Source: Pelagibacteraceae bacterium TMED146 (lineage in GTDB: Bacteria > Pseudomonadota > Alphaproteobacteria > Pelagibacterales > Pelagibacteraceae). Taken from it: DNA of 8,975 nt. The position numbers were made by a program, and so were the translations under genes. Below, piece by piece: positions 1 to 5,922 of the stretch; positions within the stretch are counted from its first letter, which is position 1; each line of letters begins with the position of its first letter. The notes beneath the pieces are model-generated. The model ran no database searches. It saw only the letters and a list, made by a program, of their open reading frames with translations, and had not been told where the DNA came from. Location: contig NHGV01000007.1 in the NCBI GenBank assembly GCA_002171085.1, positions 81,772 to 90,746 on the forward strand. Direction: 5' to 3'.

Positions 1-2
1 AA

Positions 3-59
3 AAAAACTGGATGACCGTTAAGTATTGTTCAAAAAGATGTTCAAATAAAAAACCCTAG
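3..59 (+). CDS. DUF2256-family small protein, C-terminal end only
   Basis: A reading frame open from the left edge encodes KNWMTVKYCSKRCSNKKP and stops at TAG (57-59). The spacing W-x2-V-K-Y-C-x3-C followed by a basic tail is what I recall for the C-terminus of DUF2256 proteins, which are about 45-55 residues long and carry CxxC...W...VKYCSxxC, a likely metal-binding cysteine set of unknown function. Only the second cysteine pair is in the window; the first CxxC would lie to the left. The stop codon sits inside the left arm of a terminator hairpin, and the gene converges on the Bax inhibitor gene. The call rests on only 18 residues, so it is a family suggestion. Confidence 0.62.
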   Translation, partial: KNWMTVKYCSKRCSNKKP

Positions 60-89
60 TCTAACATTATTATTAGAACTAGGGTTTTT
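49..89. terminator. Bidirectional intrinsic terminator between convergent genes
   Basis: A 12-bp perfect inverted repeat AAAAACCCTAGT (49-60) / ACTAGGGTTTTT (78-89) is extended by CTAA (61-64) / TTAG (73-76) with one bulged A, leaving a loop at 65-72. On the - strand the stem is followed by a run of T (ACTAGGGTTTTTTAT), so it ends the Bax inhibitor transcript six bases after its stop codon. On the + strand the stem ends in TTTTT and can serve the DUF2256-like gene, whose TAG stop is part of the left arm. Confidence 0.85.
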
Positions 90-95
90 AAAAAC

Positions 96-854
96 TTATC
101 TTCTCTGACCGAAAAGCCTTAACAACATTATAAATAAATTAATGAAATCTAGATATAACGTTAAAGCGCCCATAACGGCTTTTTTTGATGAAACTTCTGT
201 ACTGTCACTCTCAAAATACATATTTTTAATTTTTTGAGTGTCATAAGCAGTTAAGCCGACAAAAATTAAAACACCTAAAACTGAAACAACAAAGTAAACA
301 GCTGGTGATTTTAAAAAAATATTTACTAATGAAGCAATTAATATTCCTATTAATCCCATTAATAAAAACGAGCCCCAACCAGTTAAATCTTTTTTAGTTG
401 TGTAACCATACAAACTCATAGCTCCAAAAGTACCTGCTGTAATAAAAAATACTCTTGAGATACTAGCGCCGGTGTATTGCAAAAATATTGACGATAAAGA
501 CGCTCCCATTAAAGCTGCAAAAATCCAAAAAACTGTTTGAGCTCTTTGCGCACTCATTTTGTTAATTCCAAAACTCATGTAAAAAACAATGCCCAATGGC
601 GCAAGTGCTATAACCCACATTAAAGCTGATGAGTAAATTGCATTTCCTAAAGACGTAAATCCTACAATGTTACCAGCTTGATCAGTCACTACAGAAAACT
701 TAAATAAACCTAGTGCAACAAAACCGGTTAATAATACGCCTGATGCCATAAAGTTGTAAACTTTAAGCATATAGCTTCTTAGACCTTCATGAACACTATC
801 ATTCGCAACTGTTGCAGATGATTGAACTCTGGCCATTCTATCTTTTAAATTCAT
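96..854 (-). CDS. Bax inhibitor-1 / YccA family membrane protein
   Basis: A 252-residue polytopic inner-membrane protein of the BI-1 (UPF0005, TMBIM) family. A soluble N-terminus of about 30 residues precedes roughly seven hydrophobic segments (about 34-52, 74-94, 106-126, 132-150, 160-180, 184-203, 229-248). The family hallmarks are TAYDTQKIK at 202-210 and LYLDFINLF at 233-241. Their aspartates D205 and D236 probably correspond to the di-aspartyl pair that controls pH-sensitive calcium leak in the bacterial homologue YetJ (established for that family; correspondence inferred). Bacterial members are linked to calcium leak and membrane protein quality control, but the exact role here is unknown. 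The start is supported by a good Shine-Dalgarno (AAGGAG, - strand, 863-858) three bases before ATG. It lies 80 bases downstream of terC on the same strand and ends at a strong terminator. Confidence 0.9.
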   Translation of the reverse strand: MNLKDRMARVQSSATVANDSVHEGLRSYMLKVYNFMASGVLLTGFVALGLFKFSVVTDQAGNIVGFTSLGNAIYSSALMWVIALAPLGIVFYMSFGINKMSAQRAQTVFWIFAALMGASLSSIFLQYTGASISRVFFITAGTFGAMSLYGYTTKKDLTGWGSFLLMGLIGILIASLVNIFLKSPAVYFVVSVLGVLIFVGLTAYDTQKIKNMYFESDSTEVSSKKAVMGALTLYLDFINLFIMLLRLFGQRR

Positions 855-897
855 AATCTCCTTTTGATTTTATTTATAAACTTAACACATATATGAG

Positions 898-928
898 AAA
901 ATTTTGTGACAATTTCAAGGTGTCAAAA
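898..928 (-). terminator. Weak dyad after terC, possible terminator
   Basis: Read on the - strand, TTTTGACA (928-921), a 9-base loop and TGTCACAAAA (911-902) form a stem of about 8 bp with a two-base bulge, followed by TTTTCTC. It begins seven bases after the terC stop. It could partly separate terC from the Bax inhibitor gene, although the stem is AT-rich and weak. Confidence 0.3.
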
Positions 929-934
929 CCCCCC

Positions 935-1510
935 TTAAATCAATGCTTTTAAGTCAGAGTAAATTAAATCTACCGCAACATATAAAATAGCAATCAAACC
1001 AAGCCAAGCAATCCAAGCATACTTATTTATGAGCTTTGAAACTGCATTTGCCATTGTTGCCATAAGGATAATAGATAACACTAAACCAAATATCAAAAGA
1101 TCATAATGATGTTTGGCGGCACCAGCTACGCCAAGAACATTATCCAGACTTAAACTAACATCTGCCAAAGCGATTGTGCCAATCGCACTGATTAAAGATT
1201 TATTTTTTGGATTTATATTAACTTCTTTTTTTTCTTCTTTCTGAATTACATCTTTATAAAGTTTATAGACAACCCACAATAAAACTAATCCTCCAACTAA
1301 TTTTAGTCCACTTATCTGCAAAAGATAAGCGGTTAGTAATGTAAAAATTATTCTTAAAACAACAGCGGCAGTAATCCCCCAAAAAAATATTTTTTTTCTA
1401 ATATTTGCATCGAATTTAGATGCAAGCATACCAATTATGATAGCGTTATCTGCAGCCAAAACTAAATCTATAAGAATTATTTGAATTAAAATGGCAATTT
1501 GCTCAGACAT
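935..1510 (-). CDS. TerC family integral membrane protein (YjbE type)
   Basis: A 191-residue membrane protein with the internal twofold pattern of the TerC family. The acidic/asparagine motif DLVLAADNA (15-23, with D21 and N22) in the first helix is echoed by ADVSLSLDNV (116-125, with D123 and N124) in a later helix. About six to seven hydrophobic segments are split by a charged cytoplasmic loop near 88-105 (KEEKKEVNINPKNK). The length fits the short YjbE-like subfamily rather than the longer CBS-containing TerC proteins. TerC relatives are implicated in manganese export, possibly metallation of exported proteins, and tellurite resistance; the metal here is inferred, not shown. Only 46 bases separate it from the divergent reductase gene, too little for the yybP-ykoY manganese riboswitch that precedes some homologues. 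No clear Shine-Dalgarno is present. A TATAAA box on the - strand (1527-1522) suggests a near-leaderless transcript. Confidence 0.88.
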   Translation of the reverse strand: MSEQIAILIQIILIDLVLAADNAIIIGMLASKFDANIRKKIFFWGITAAVVLRIIFTLLTAYLLQISGLKLVGGLVLLWVVYKLYKDVIQKEEKKEVNINPKNKSLISAIGTIALADVSLSLDNVLGVAGAAKHHYDLLIFGLVLSIILMATMANAVSKLINKYAWIAWLGLIAILYVAVDLIYSDLKALI

Positions 1511-1521
1511 TAGAATTTTTA

Positions 1522-1529
1522 TTTATAAT
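1522..1529. promoter_or_regulatory. Overlapping divergent -10 boxes
   Basis: The sequence TTTATAAT holds a perfect + strand -10 TATAAT (1524-1529) for the reductase operon and a - strand TATAAA (1527-1522) for terC, sharing four bases. For the + promoter only a distant -35-like TTGCTC (1499-1504, 19-base spacer) is visible, inside the terC start. For the - promoter no good -35 is seen. Both predicted starts give very short leaders. This is inferred from sequence match and the divergent layout. Confidence 0.42.
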
Positions 1530-1556
1530 TGTTTGATCATGGGGTAAACATTTTTA

Positions 1557-2603
1557 ATGCTGTATAAAAAATTAGGACATTCTAATATCAAAGTAAGCTC
1601 AATATGTCTTGGAACTATGACTTGGGGAGAGCAAAATAACCAAGATGAAGCTTTCAGGCAGATGGATATGGCTTTTGATCATGGTGTAAATTTTTTAGAT
1701 ACTGCAGAATTATATCCAATTCCTCCCAGTGCTAATACCCAGGGTGAGACAAGTAGAATTATTTCGAAGTGGATTAATAAAAAGAAAAATAGAGATAAGT
1801 TAGTCATTGCAGATAAAATTGTAGGACGATCGAGTATGGATTGGTTTCGGGATAATGGAGAAGAAACAAGGTTGAATAAAAAACAAATACAATTTGCTTT
1901 AGAAAGATCTCTTAAAAATCTTGATACAGATTACATCGATCTCTATCAATTACATTGGCCAGATCGACCATTAAATGTTTTTTCGGGTTTAGAATATCAT
2001 CATAAAGATTCAAATGATGTCACTCCAACCCTTGAAACATTGGATTGTCTAACCGATTTTGTTAAAGAGGGAAAAATTAAAACTATCGGCCTTTCTAATG
2101 AAACTGCCTGGGGAACTTTTGAATTTATTAAAACAGCAGAAATGAAAAATTTAGAAAAAATAGTTTCAGTTCAAAATCCTTTTAATCTTTTAAATAGAAG
2201 TTATGAAGTTGGAATTTCTGAAATTTCAATCAGAGAAAACGTAGGTTTGCTAGCTTATTCTCCTCTTGCAAGCGGAACGCTAAGTGGAAAATATTTAGAT
2301 GGAAAATTACCAGACGGATCAAGATTAAAACTTTTCGGAGATAGATACCCAAGATATAGAACACCTAATTCTGAACCAGCAATAAAAGAGTACATAAAAA
2401 TTGCAAAAAAATTTAATCTAAATGTATGTCAGATGGCTATAAAATTTTGTGAAATTCAACCATTTGTAACTTCAGTTATAATTGGAGCTACAAAAATGGA
2501 TCAATTAGAAAATAATTTAAAAAGCCACGAAATCAAACTTGATGATGAAGTAATTCAAGCTATAAATGAGGTGCAATTAATATATTCTAATCCATGTCCA
2601 TAA
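1557..2603 (+). CDS. tas: Aldo/keto reductase, Tas family
   Basis: A 348-residue NADPH-dependent aldo/keto reductase with a TIM-barrel fold, most like E. coli Tas. Shared features include the N-terminal LGTMTWGEQN (18-27), the ELYPIPP segment (51-57), HWPDRP (133-138), GLSNETAWG (178-186), QNPFNLLNRSYEVG (206-219), LLAYSPLASGTLSGKYL (231-247), GATKMDQLENN (310-320) and the C-terminal IYSNPCP. The expected catalytic tetrad is present: D48, Y53, K87 and H133. The length equals the family norm (about 346). Physiological substrates of Tas proteins are poorly known; E. coli tas was found through complementation of a tyrosine auxotroph under starvation, so a general carbonyl reductase role is the safest reading. 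The only upstream Shine-Dalgarno-like site is GGGG at 1541-1544. The last ten bases overlap the next gene, so the two are probably co-transcribed. Confidence 0.93.
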   Translation: MLYKKLGHSNIKVSSICLGTMTWGEQNNQDEAFRQMDMAFDHGVNFLDTAELYPIPPSANTQGETSRIISKWINKKKNRDKLVIADKIVGRSSMDWFRDNGEETRLNKKQIQFALERSLKNLDTDYIDLYQLHWPDRPLNVFSGLEYHHKDSNDVTPTLETLDCLTDFVKEGKIKTIGLSNETAWGTFEFIKTAEMKNLEKIVSVQNPFNLLNRSYEVGISEISIRENVGLLAYSPLASGTLSGKYLDGKLPDGSRLKLFGDRYPRYRTPNSEPAIKEYIKIAKKFNLNVCQMAIKFCEIQPFVTSVIIGATKMDQLENNLKSHEIKLDDEVIQAINEVQLIYSNPCP

Positions 2604-3103
2604 AAAAAATTTTATCAACTTTATTGCTGTTATTTTTGTTTACAAATAGCTTAGGTGCTCAAATAAAAATTCAAAAAAAATTTAAAATGTGGGAAAGTCA
2701 ATTTTCTGGAGAAGGAAAAAATAAAATTTGTTTTGCAGTGACAATGCCGACTAAGATGTCTCCTGCAAATCTAAATCGAGCTGAAAGTAGAATATTTGTA
2801 ACTTTTAGACCAAACGATGGTATTTCTAATGAGATTAGTGTTACCAATGGATATCCTTTTAGAAAAAAGAGTGGTGTTAATGTTAATGTTGGTAACGCCC
2901 AGTTTAAGTTTGAGACAAAAGGAAAATTTGCATGGATGACAAGTTTAGATGATGAGCTAAAGATGATCAGAGCAATGAAAAAAGCAAACAAAGCTCAAGT
3001 CATAGGCGTATCATCACGAGGTAATAAAACTAGAGATACATATTCTATGATAGGCTTTACTGACGCATATAATGCAGCAAAAAAAAACTGCAAAAATCAA
3101 TAA
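2594..3103 (+). CDS. IalB-family secreted protein (invasion-associated locus B)
   Basis: A 169-residue protein with a typical Sec signal peptide: KK at 4-5, a hydrophobic core at 6-17 and likely cleavage after LGA (20-22). The mature part matches the alphaproteobacterial IalB family in order: W33, CFAV at 46-49, RIFVTFRPNDG (66-76), the NGYPFRKKSGV stretch (85-95), FAWMTS (112-117), and VIGVSSRGNKTRDTYSMIGF (136-155). C46 and C166 are the only cysteines and could form a disulfide in the periplasm. Despite the name, IalB relatives are common in free-living alphaproteobacteria, where their role is unknown; no virulence function is implied. The start overlaps the reductase end by ten bases and gives a perfect signal peptide, which supports it. 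Its stop TAA abuts the argG ATG. Confidence 0.85.
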   Translation: MSIKKILSTLLLLFLFTNSLGAQIKIQKKFKMWESQFSGEGKNKICFAVTMPTKMSPANLNRAESRIFVTFRPNDGISNEISVTNGYPFRKKSGVNVNVGNAQFKFETKGKFAWMTSLDDELKMIRAMKKANKAQVIGVSSRGNKTRDTYSMIGFTDAYNAAKKNCKNQ

Positions 3104-4291
3104 ATGAAAAAAATAAAAAAGATAGTACTCGCATATTCTGGTGGGTTAGACACCTCAGTAATTCTTAAATGGTTACAAGATAAATATAATGCAGAAGTTA
3201 TTTGTTATACCTCAGATCTTGGACAAGAAATTAATCGAAAAGCAATTTATACAAATGCTAAAAAATTAGGCGTAAAAAAAATTATTATAGAAGATTTAAA
3301 AGAAAAATTTGTAAAAAATTATGTATTTCCGATGATAAGAGGCAATGCACTTTACGAAGGAATATATTTGTTGGGCACATCTATTGCCAGACCATTAATT
3401 GCGAGAAGACAGATAGAAATTGCCAAAAAATTTGGTGCTCAGGCTGTTTCTCATGGAGCAACTGGAAAAGGGAATGATCAAGTAAGATTTGAATTAGGTT
3501 ACTATTACTTTGGTCCAAATATAAAAGTTATAGCACCATGGAGAGATTGGAATCTAAATTCAAGAACAGCATTAATAAAATACGCAAAAAAAAATGGGAT
3601 TATTGTTCCTAAGGATAAAAAAGGTGCTCCACCCTTTTCAGTTGACGATAATTTATTGCATACATCCACTGAAGGAAAAGTTTTAGAAGATCCAAAAAAA
3701 GCAGCTCCTGAATATATTTTTCAAAGAACAGTATCTCCAGAAAAAGCACCTGGCAGATCAACTGTTATTACTCTAGAGTATAAAAATGGTGATCCAATAA
3801 GTTTGAATAATAAAAAAATGTCACCGGCAAAACTTTTGGATAAACTAAATAATATTGCAGGAAAAAATGGGATTGGAAGAGTTGATTTAGTTGAAAATAG
3901 ATTCATTGGCATCAAATCTCGTGGTGTCTATGAGACACCAGGCGGTACAGTATTATTGTTTGCAAATAGAGCTATCCAATCAGTAAACCTCGATAAAGAA
4001 ACTATGCACAAAAATGATGAACTGATGCCAAGATATGCAGAATTAATTTATAATGGTTATTGGTATTCAAAAGAAAGATTCAAAATTCAAAAAATAATTG
4101 ACAAAAAAAGGTCTAAGATAAAAGGAAAAATTAAACTTAAGCTCTACAAAGGCAATATTACAATTATGTCAAGAATTTCAAAAAGCCCTTTATACTCTTT
4201 AAAAAAAGTAAGTTTTGAAGAAAACAAAACTTTTAACAAAAAAAATGTAGAGAATTTTATTAAGAAACACTGTAAGTTATTAAGTAAATAA
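3104..4291 (+). CDS. argG: Argininosuccinate synthase
   Basis: A 395-residue cytoplasmic enzyme that joins citrulline and aspartate using ATP to form argininosuccinate, the penultimate step of arginine synthesis (EC 6.3.4.5). The ATP-pyrophosphatase P-loop SGGLDTS is at 12-18. The citrulline/aspartate-binding [10 protein letters not shown] is at 91-100 and [15 protein letters not shown] at 116-130. PWRDW is at 145-149, [13 protein letters not shown] at 179-191 and [17 protein letters not shown] around 258-274. The length is about the usual 400 residues, so it is intact. The junctions on both sides are TAAATG, with the stop of one gene abutting the start of the next and no Shine-Dalgarno, pointing to coupled translation. 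No argH or other arginine gene is nearby. The order IalB-argG-PsiE has no obvious metabolic logic and probably reflects genome compaction. Confidence 0.98.
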   Translation: MKKIKKIVLAYSGGLDTSVILKWLQDKYNAEVICYTSDLGQEINRKAIYTNAKKLGVKKIIIEDLKEKFVKNYVFPMIRGNALYEGIYLLGTSIARPLIARRQIEIAKKFGAQAVSHGATGKGNDQVRFELGYYYFGPNIKVIAPWRDWNLNSRTALIKYAKKNGIIVPKDKKGAPPFSVDDNLLHTSTEGKVLEDPKKAAPEYIFQRTVSPEKAPGRSTVITLEYKNGDPISLNNKKMSPAKLLDKLNNIAGKNGIGRVDLVENRFIGIKSRGVYETPGGTVLLFANRAIQSVNLDKETMHKNDELMPRYAELIYNGYWYSKERFKIQKIIDKKRSKIKGKIKLKLYKGNITIMSRISKSPLYSLKKVSFEENKTFNKKNVENFIKKHCKLLSK

Positions 4292-4675
4292 ATGAAAAAT
4301 TTCATAAGAAGAATTCAGTTAGCAGGTGCAGCCATAGTTTTGGTTGCTACATCTTTAGCATTTACTCTTGAAATTATTCAGATGTATAAAGTTCAAACTA
4401 TTCAGTTAGCTGATTTACTATTACTTTTCATTTATTTAGAGGTCATGGGAATGGTTGGTAACTACTGGAGCAATCAATCTATTAGACTTACTTATCCTCT
4501 ATTCATAGCAATTACTGCATTAGCCCGTTTAATTATATTACAAAAAAAAGATATTGATGCCTCAGCACTAATCTTTGAATCTGGTGCAATATTACTGCTT
4601 GCTATTGCAATCGTAGTCTTGAAGCTAAGAAAAAGTAAAATGTTAAAGACTAATGTGAGTAAAGAAGATTTATAA
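4292..4675 (+). CDS. psiE: PsiE-family (phosphate-starvation-inducible) membrane protein
   Basis: A 127-residue protein with four predicted membrane helices (about 10-27, 38-57, 66-83, 92-110). It has the core of the PsiE family: ADLLLLFIYLEVMGMVGNYW (40-59), YPLFIAITALARLIIL (68-83), and a last helix rich in A/L/I ending in the basic tail KLRKSK. In E. coli psiE responds to phosphate starvation, but the biochemical role of the family is unknown. The start codon abuts the argG stop (TAAATG), so expression is probably coupled to argG. No Pho box is visible directly upstream, so phosphate control cannot be claimed from this sequence. It is the last gene of the + strand run. Confidence 0.82.
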   Translation: MKNFIRRIQLAGAAIVLVATSLAFTLEIIQMYKVQTIQLADLLLLFIYLEVMGMVGNYWSNQSIRLTYPLFIAITALARLIILQKKDIDASALIFESGAILLLAIAIVVLKLRKSKMLKTNVSKEDL

Positions 4676-4924
4676 AAAAAATTAACAATTTAATAAACCT
4701 TTAATATTTAATTAAAAGAATTTTAAGTTACTGAAAATTCAAATCTTTAATTTTGTTTTTAGAGTTTAAAAAATTAACCGCAAAAATACTTAATAAACTC
4801 ACTGTACAACAAATAGTTGAGTATCAAATATTTATTATGCTTATGAATTTATTTCATTTTTTTTTAGAAAAGAAAAAATTAGGCTAATTTGATTTTAAAA
4901 AAAAATGATGATTAATTAATTATT
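4676..4924. other. AT-rich intergenic stretch without recognisable gene
   Basis: Between the PsiE gene and the structured element only short AT-rich inverted repeats are visible. GAATTTT (4718-4724) / AAAATTC (4734-4740) is a 7-bp stem that might be a poor terminator for the argG run. GAGTTTA (4762-4768) / TAAACTC (4794-4800) has a 25-base loop. A T9 run lies at 4857-4865. A TTGATT (4889-4894) with TTAATT 17 bases downstream is the only, weak, promoter-like pair before 4925. No ORF with family resemblance is present on either strand. Confidence 0.6.
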
Positions 4925-4937
4925 GGAGGAGGTGTTT

Positions 4938-4958
4938 ATGTCACCACCTGAAATTTAA
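4938..4958 (+). CDS. Possible six-codon leader peptide (MSPPEI)
   Basis: ATG at 4938 opens a six-codon frame, MSPPEI, ending in TAA (4956-4958). It is preceded by GGAGGTG (4928-4934), a perfect complement of the 16S rRNA anti-Shine-Dalgarno CACCTCC, with ideal spacing. This is much stronger than the ribosome site of any certain gene here. The ATG lies in the loop and the Shine-Dalgarno in the stem of the first hairpin of the structured element. The two consecutive prolines could slow ribosomes. It could be a regulatory leader peptide, or the G-rich site may only be one arm of an RNA helix; no downstream + strand gene is present to be regulated. Confidence 0.22.
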   Translation: MSPPEI

Positions 4959-5051
4959 AGAAACGGTTTTATTTACCGAATACTTTAAGTTGAAATGCTT
5001 AAAATGAATTCATTTTTCTAAATGAATTCGGTCGAAAGACTATACAATAAA

Positions 5052-5080
5052 GGGGGCTCCTCTATTGAGGAGCGTTCCCC
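5052..5080 (-). terminator. folD terminator overlapping its last codons
   Basis: The hairpin GGGG (5052-5055) GCTCCTC (5056-5062), loop TATT, GAGGAGC (5067-5073), bulge GTT, CCCC (5077-5080) contains the last codons of folD; its TAG stop (5064-5062) spans the loop-stem border. On the - strand it is followed by TTTATTGT, a modest U-tract. On the + strand it is followed by GAAATTTTATT, so it may also stop transcripts coming from the structured element. Confidence 0.7.
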
Positions 5081-5922
5081 GAAATTTTATTAAAAGCTTT
5101 CAAGGTATTTTCTAATAAACATGCAATAGTCATAGGTCCAACTCCACCAGGAACTGGTGTTATAGCTTTTGCTTTATTTTGCACTTCATCAAAATCAACA
5201 TCACCTACAATTTTATTTTTGCCATCAACCTCAATTCTATTAATTCCTACATCAATAATAACAGCATCTTTTTTAATCCAATTACTTTTAACCATTTTTG
5301 GTATTCCAACGGCAGCAATGATTAGATCAGCTCTACAGCAAATTTCTTCAATATTTTTAGTTTTAGAATGAACAATAGTCACTGTACAATTTTTCTTTAA
5401 TAGTAATTGTGTCATTGGTTTTCCGTTAATATTAGACCTTCCAATAACAACAGCATTTAAACCACTAAGATTAGGTACGGCTTTCCTAATTAAATAATAA
5501 CAGCCAAGCGGTGTACACGGTACCAATGCATCGTTACCTGATGACAAATTTCCAACGTTAATTGGATGAAACCCATCTACATCTTTTCGAGGATCAATGG
5601 TTTCAATGATATCTCTTTGATTAATATGTTTTGGCAAAGGTAACTGAACTAAAATACCGTGAACATTATTATCATTGTTCAATTTTCTAATTTGATTTTT
5701 CAAATCTTCTTCGGAAATACTACTTTGAAATCTTATAACAGTGGAATTAATTCCTACTTCATTTGCGAACTTTTCTTTATTTTTTACATATATTTGACTC
5801 GCAGCATCTTCGCCTATGAGTATTACAGTTAATCCAGGTTTTTGATTGCCTGCTAACTTGCTTATATCTGATTTAATTTTTGCTCTTAATTCTTCTGCAA
5901 CCTTTTTCCCATCAATAATCAT
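5062..5922 (-). CDS. folD: Methylenetetrahydrofolate dehydrogenase / methenyltetrahydrofolate cyclohydrolase
   Basis: A 286-residue bifunctional cytoplasmic enzyme that interconverts 5,10-methylene-THF, 5,10-methenyl-THF (NADP-dependent) and 10-formyl-THF, supplying one-carbon units for purines and initiator tRNA. The catalytic YVKNK is at 45-49 (Y45, K49) and VQLPLPKHI at 92-100. DVDGFHP is at 114-120, with D116 matching the folate-contacting Asp. The Rossmann NADP motif VVIGRSNINGKPM is at 158-170 and TPVPGGVGPMT at 255-265. The NADP loop reads NINGKP where most FolD proteins have NIVGxP, a mild deviation. The length is normal. The ATG overlaps the yggT stop in ATGA (5922-5919), so it is the last gene of the mscS-yggT-folD operon. 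The C-terminal codons form one arm of its own terminator. Confidence 0.97.
   Translation of the reverse strand: MIIDGKKVAEELRAKIKSDISKLAGNQKPGLTVILIGEDAASQIYVKNKEKFANEVGINSTVIRFQSSISEEDLKNQIRKLNNDNNVHGILVQLPLPKHINQRDIIETIDPRKDVDGFHPINVGNLSSGNDALVPCTPLGCYYLIRKAVPNLSGLNAVVIGRSNINGKPMTQLLLKKNCTVTIVHSKTKNIEEICCRADLIIAAVGIPKMVKSNWIKKDAVIIDVGINRIEVDGKNKIVGDVDFDEVQNKAKAITPVPGGVGPMTIACLLENTLKAFNKISGNAPQ

Larger units (their letters stand above)
4925..5080 (+). ncRNA. Candidate structured RNA element of unknown class
   Basis: On the + strand this stretch carries consecutive possible helices. (1) AGG-A-GGTG (4927-4934) / CACC-A-CCT (4942-4949) with a symmetric A-A mismatch. (2) CGGT (4964-4967) / ACCG (4975-4978). 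(3) TTTAAG (4984-4989) / CTTAAA (4998-5003). (4) GAATTCATTT (5006-5015) / AAATGAATTC (5020-5029), 10 bp perfect with a TTCT loop. (5) GGTC-GAAA-GACT (5030-5041), a GNRA tetraloop. (6) GGGG-GCTCCTC / GAGGAGC-GTT-CCCC (5052-5080). An alternative long helix ACCGAAT (4975-4981) / ATTCGGT (5026-5032) excludes helix 2 and hairpin 5 and shortens helix 4. The GNRA loop appears only in the + orientation. I do not recognise it as tmRNA, 6S, SRP RNA, RNase P RNA or a known riboswitch. AT-rich DNA makes some hairpins likely by chance, so transcription and strand are inferred. Confidence 0.35.

Noticed and set aside
921..926. Consensus -35 TTGACA on the - strand upstream of the Bax inhibitor gene
   Set aside because: No acceptable -10 lies 16-18 bases downstream (AAATTT/AATTTT only), and the bases also form the arm of a dyad after terC, so a promoter cannot be supported.
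1511..1556. yybP-ykoY manganese riboswitch before terC
   Set aside because: The intergenic region is only 46 bases, too short for the aptamer, and lacks its conserved loops.
2698..2991. 97-codon frame on the - strand inside the IalB gene
   Set aside because: Fully antisense to a gene with a signal peptide and family motifs; the translation shows no recognisable domain.
3721..3915. 64-codon - strand frame inside argG
   Set aside because: Antisense shadow of a highly conserved region of argG.
4906..5041. Hammerhead ribozyme, suggested by TGATGA and CGAAAG
   Set aside because: The core needs CUGAUGA and GAAA in a fixed arrangement around three helices; the TGATGA here is not followed by a suitable stem.
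4676..5061. tRNA, tmRNA or 6S RNA in the long gap
   Set aside because: No cloverleaf, no GGTTCRA T-arm, no CCA end and no long closing helix with a central bubble were found on either strand.
5022..5093. 23-codon + strand ORF starting at ATG 5022
   Set aside because: No Shine-Dalgarno, half of it antisense to the folD end, and composed mainly of hairpin sequence; chance is the simplest explanation.
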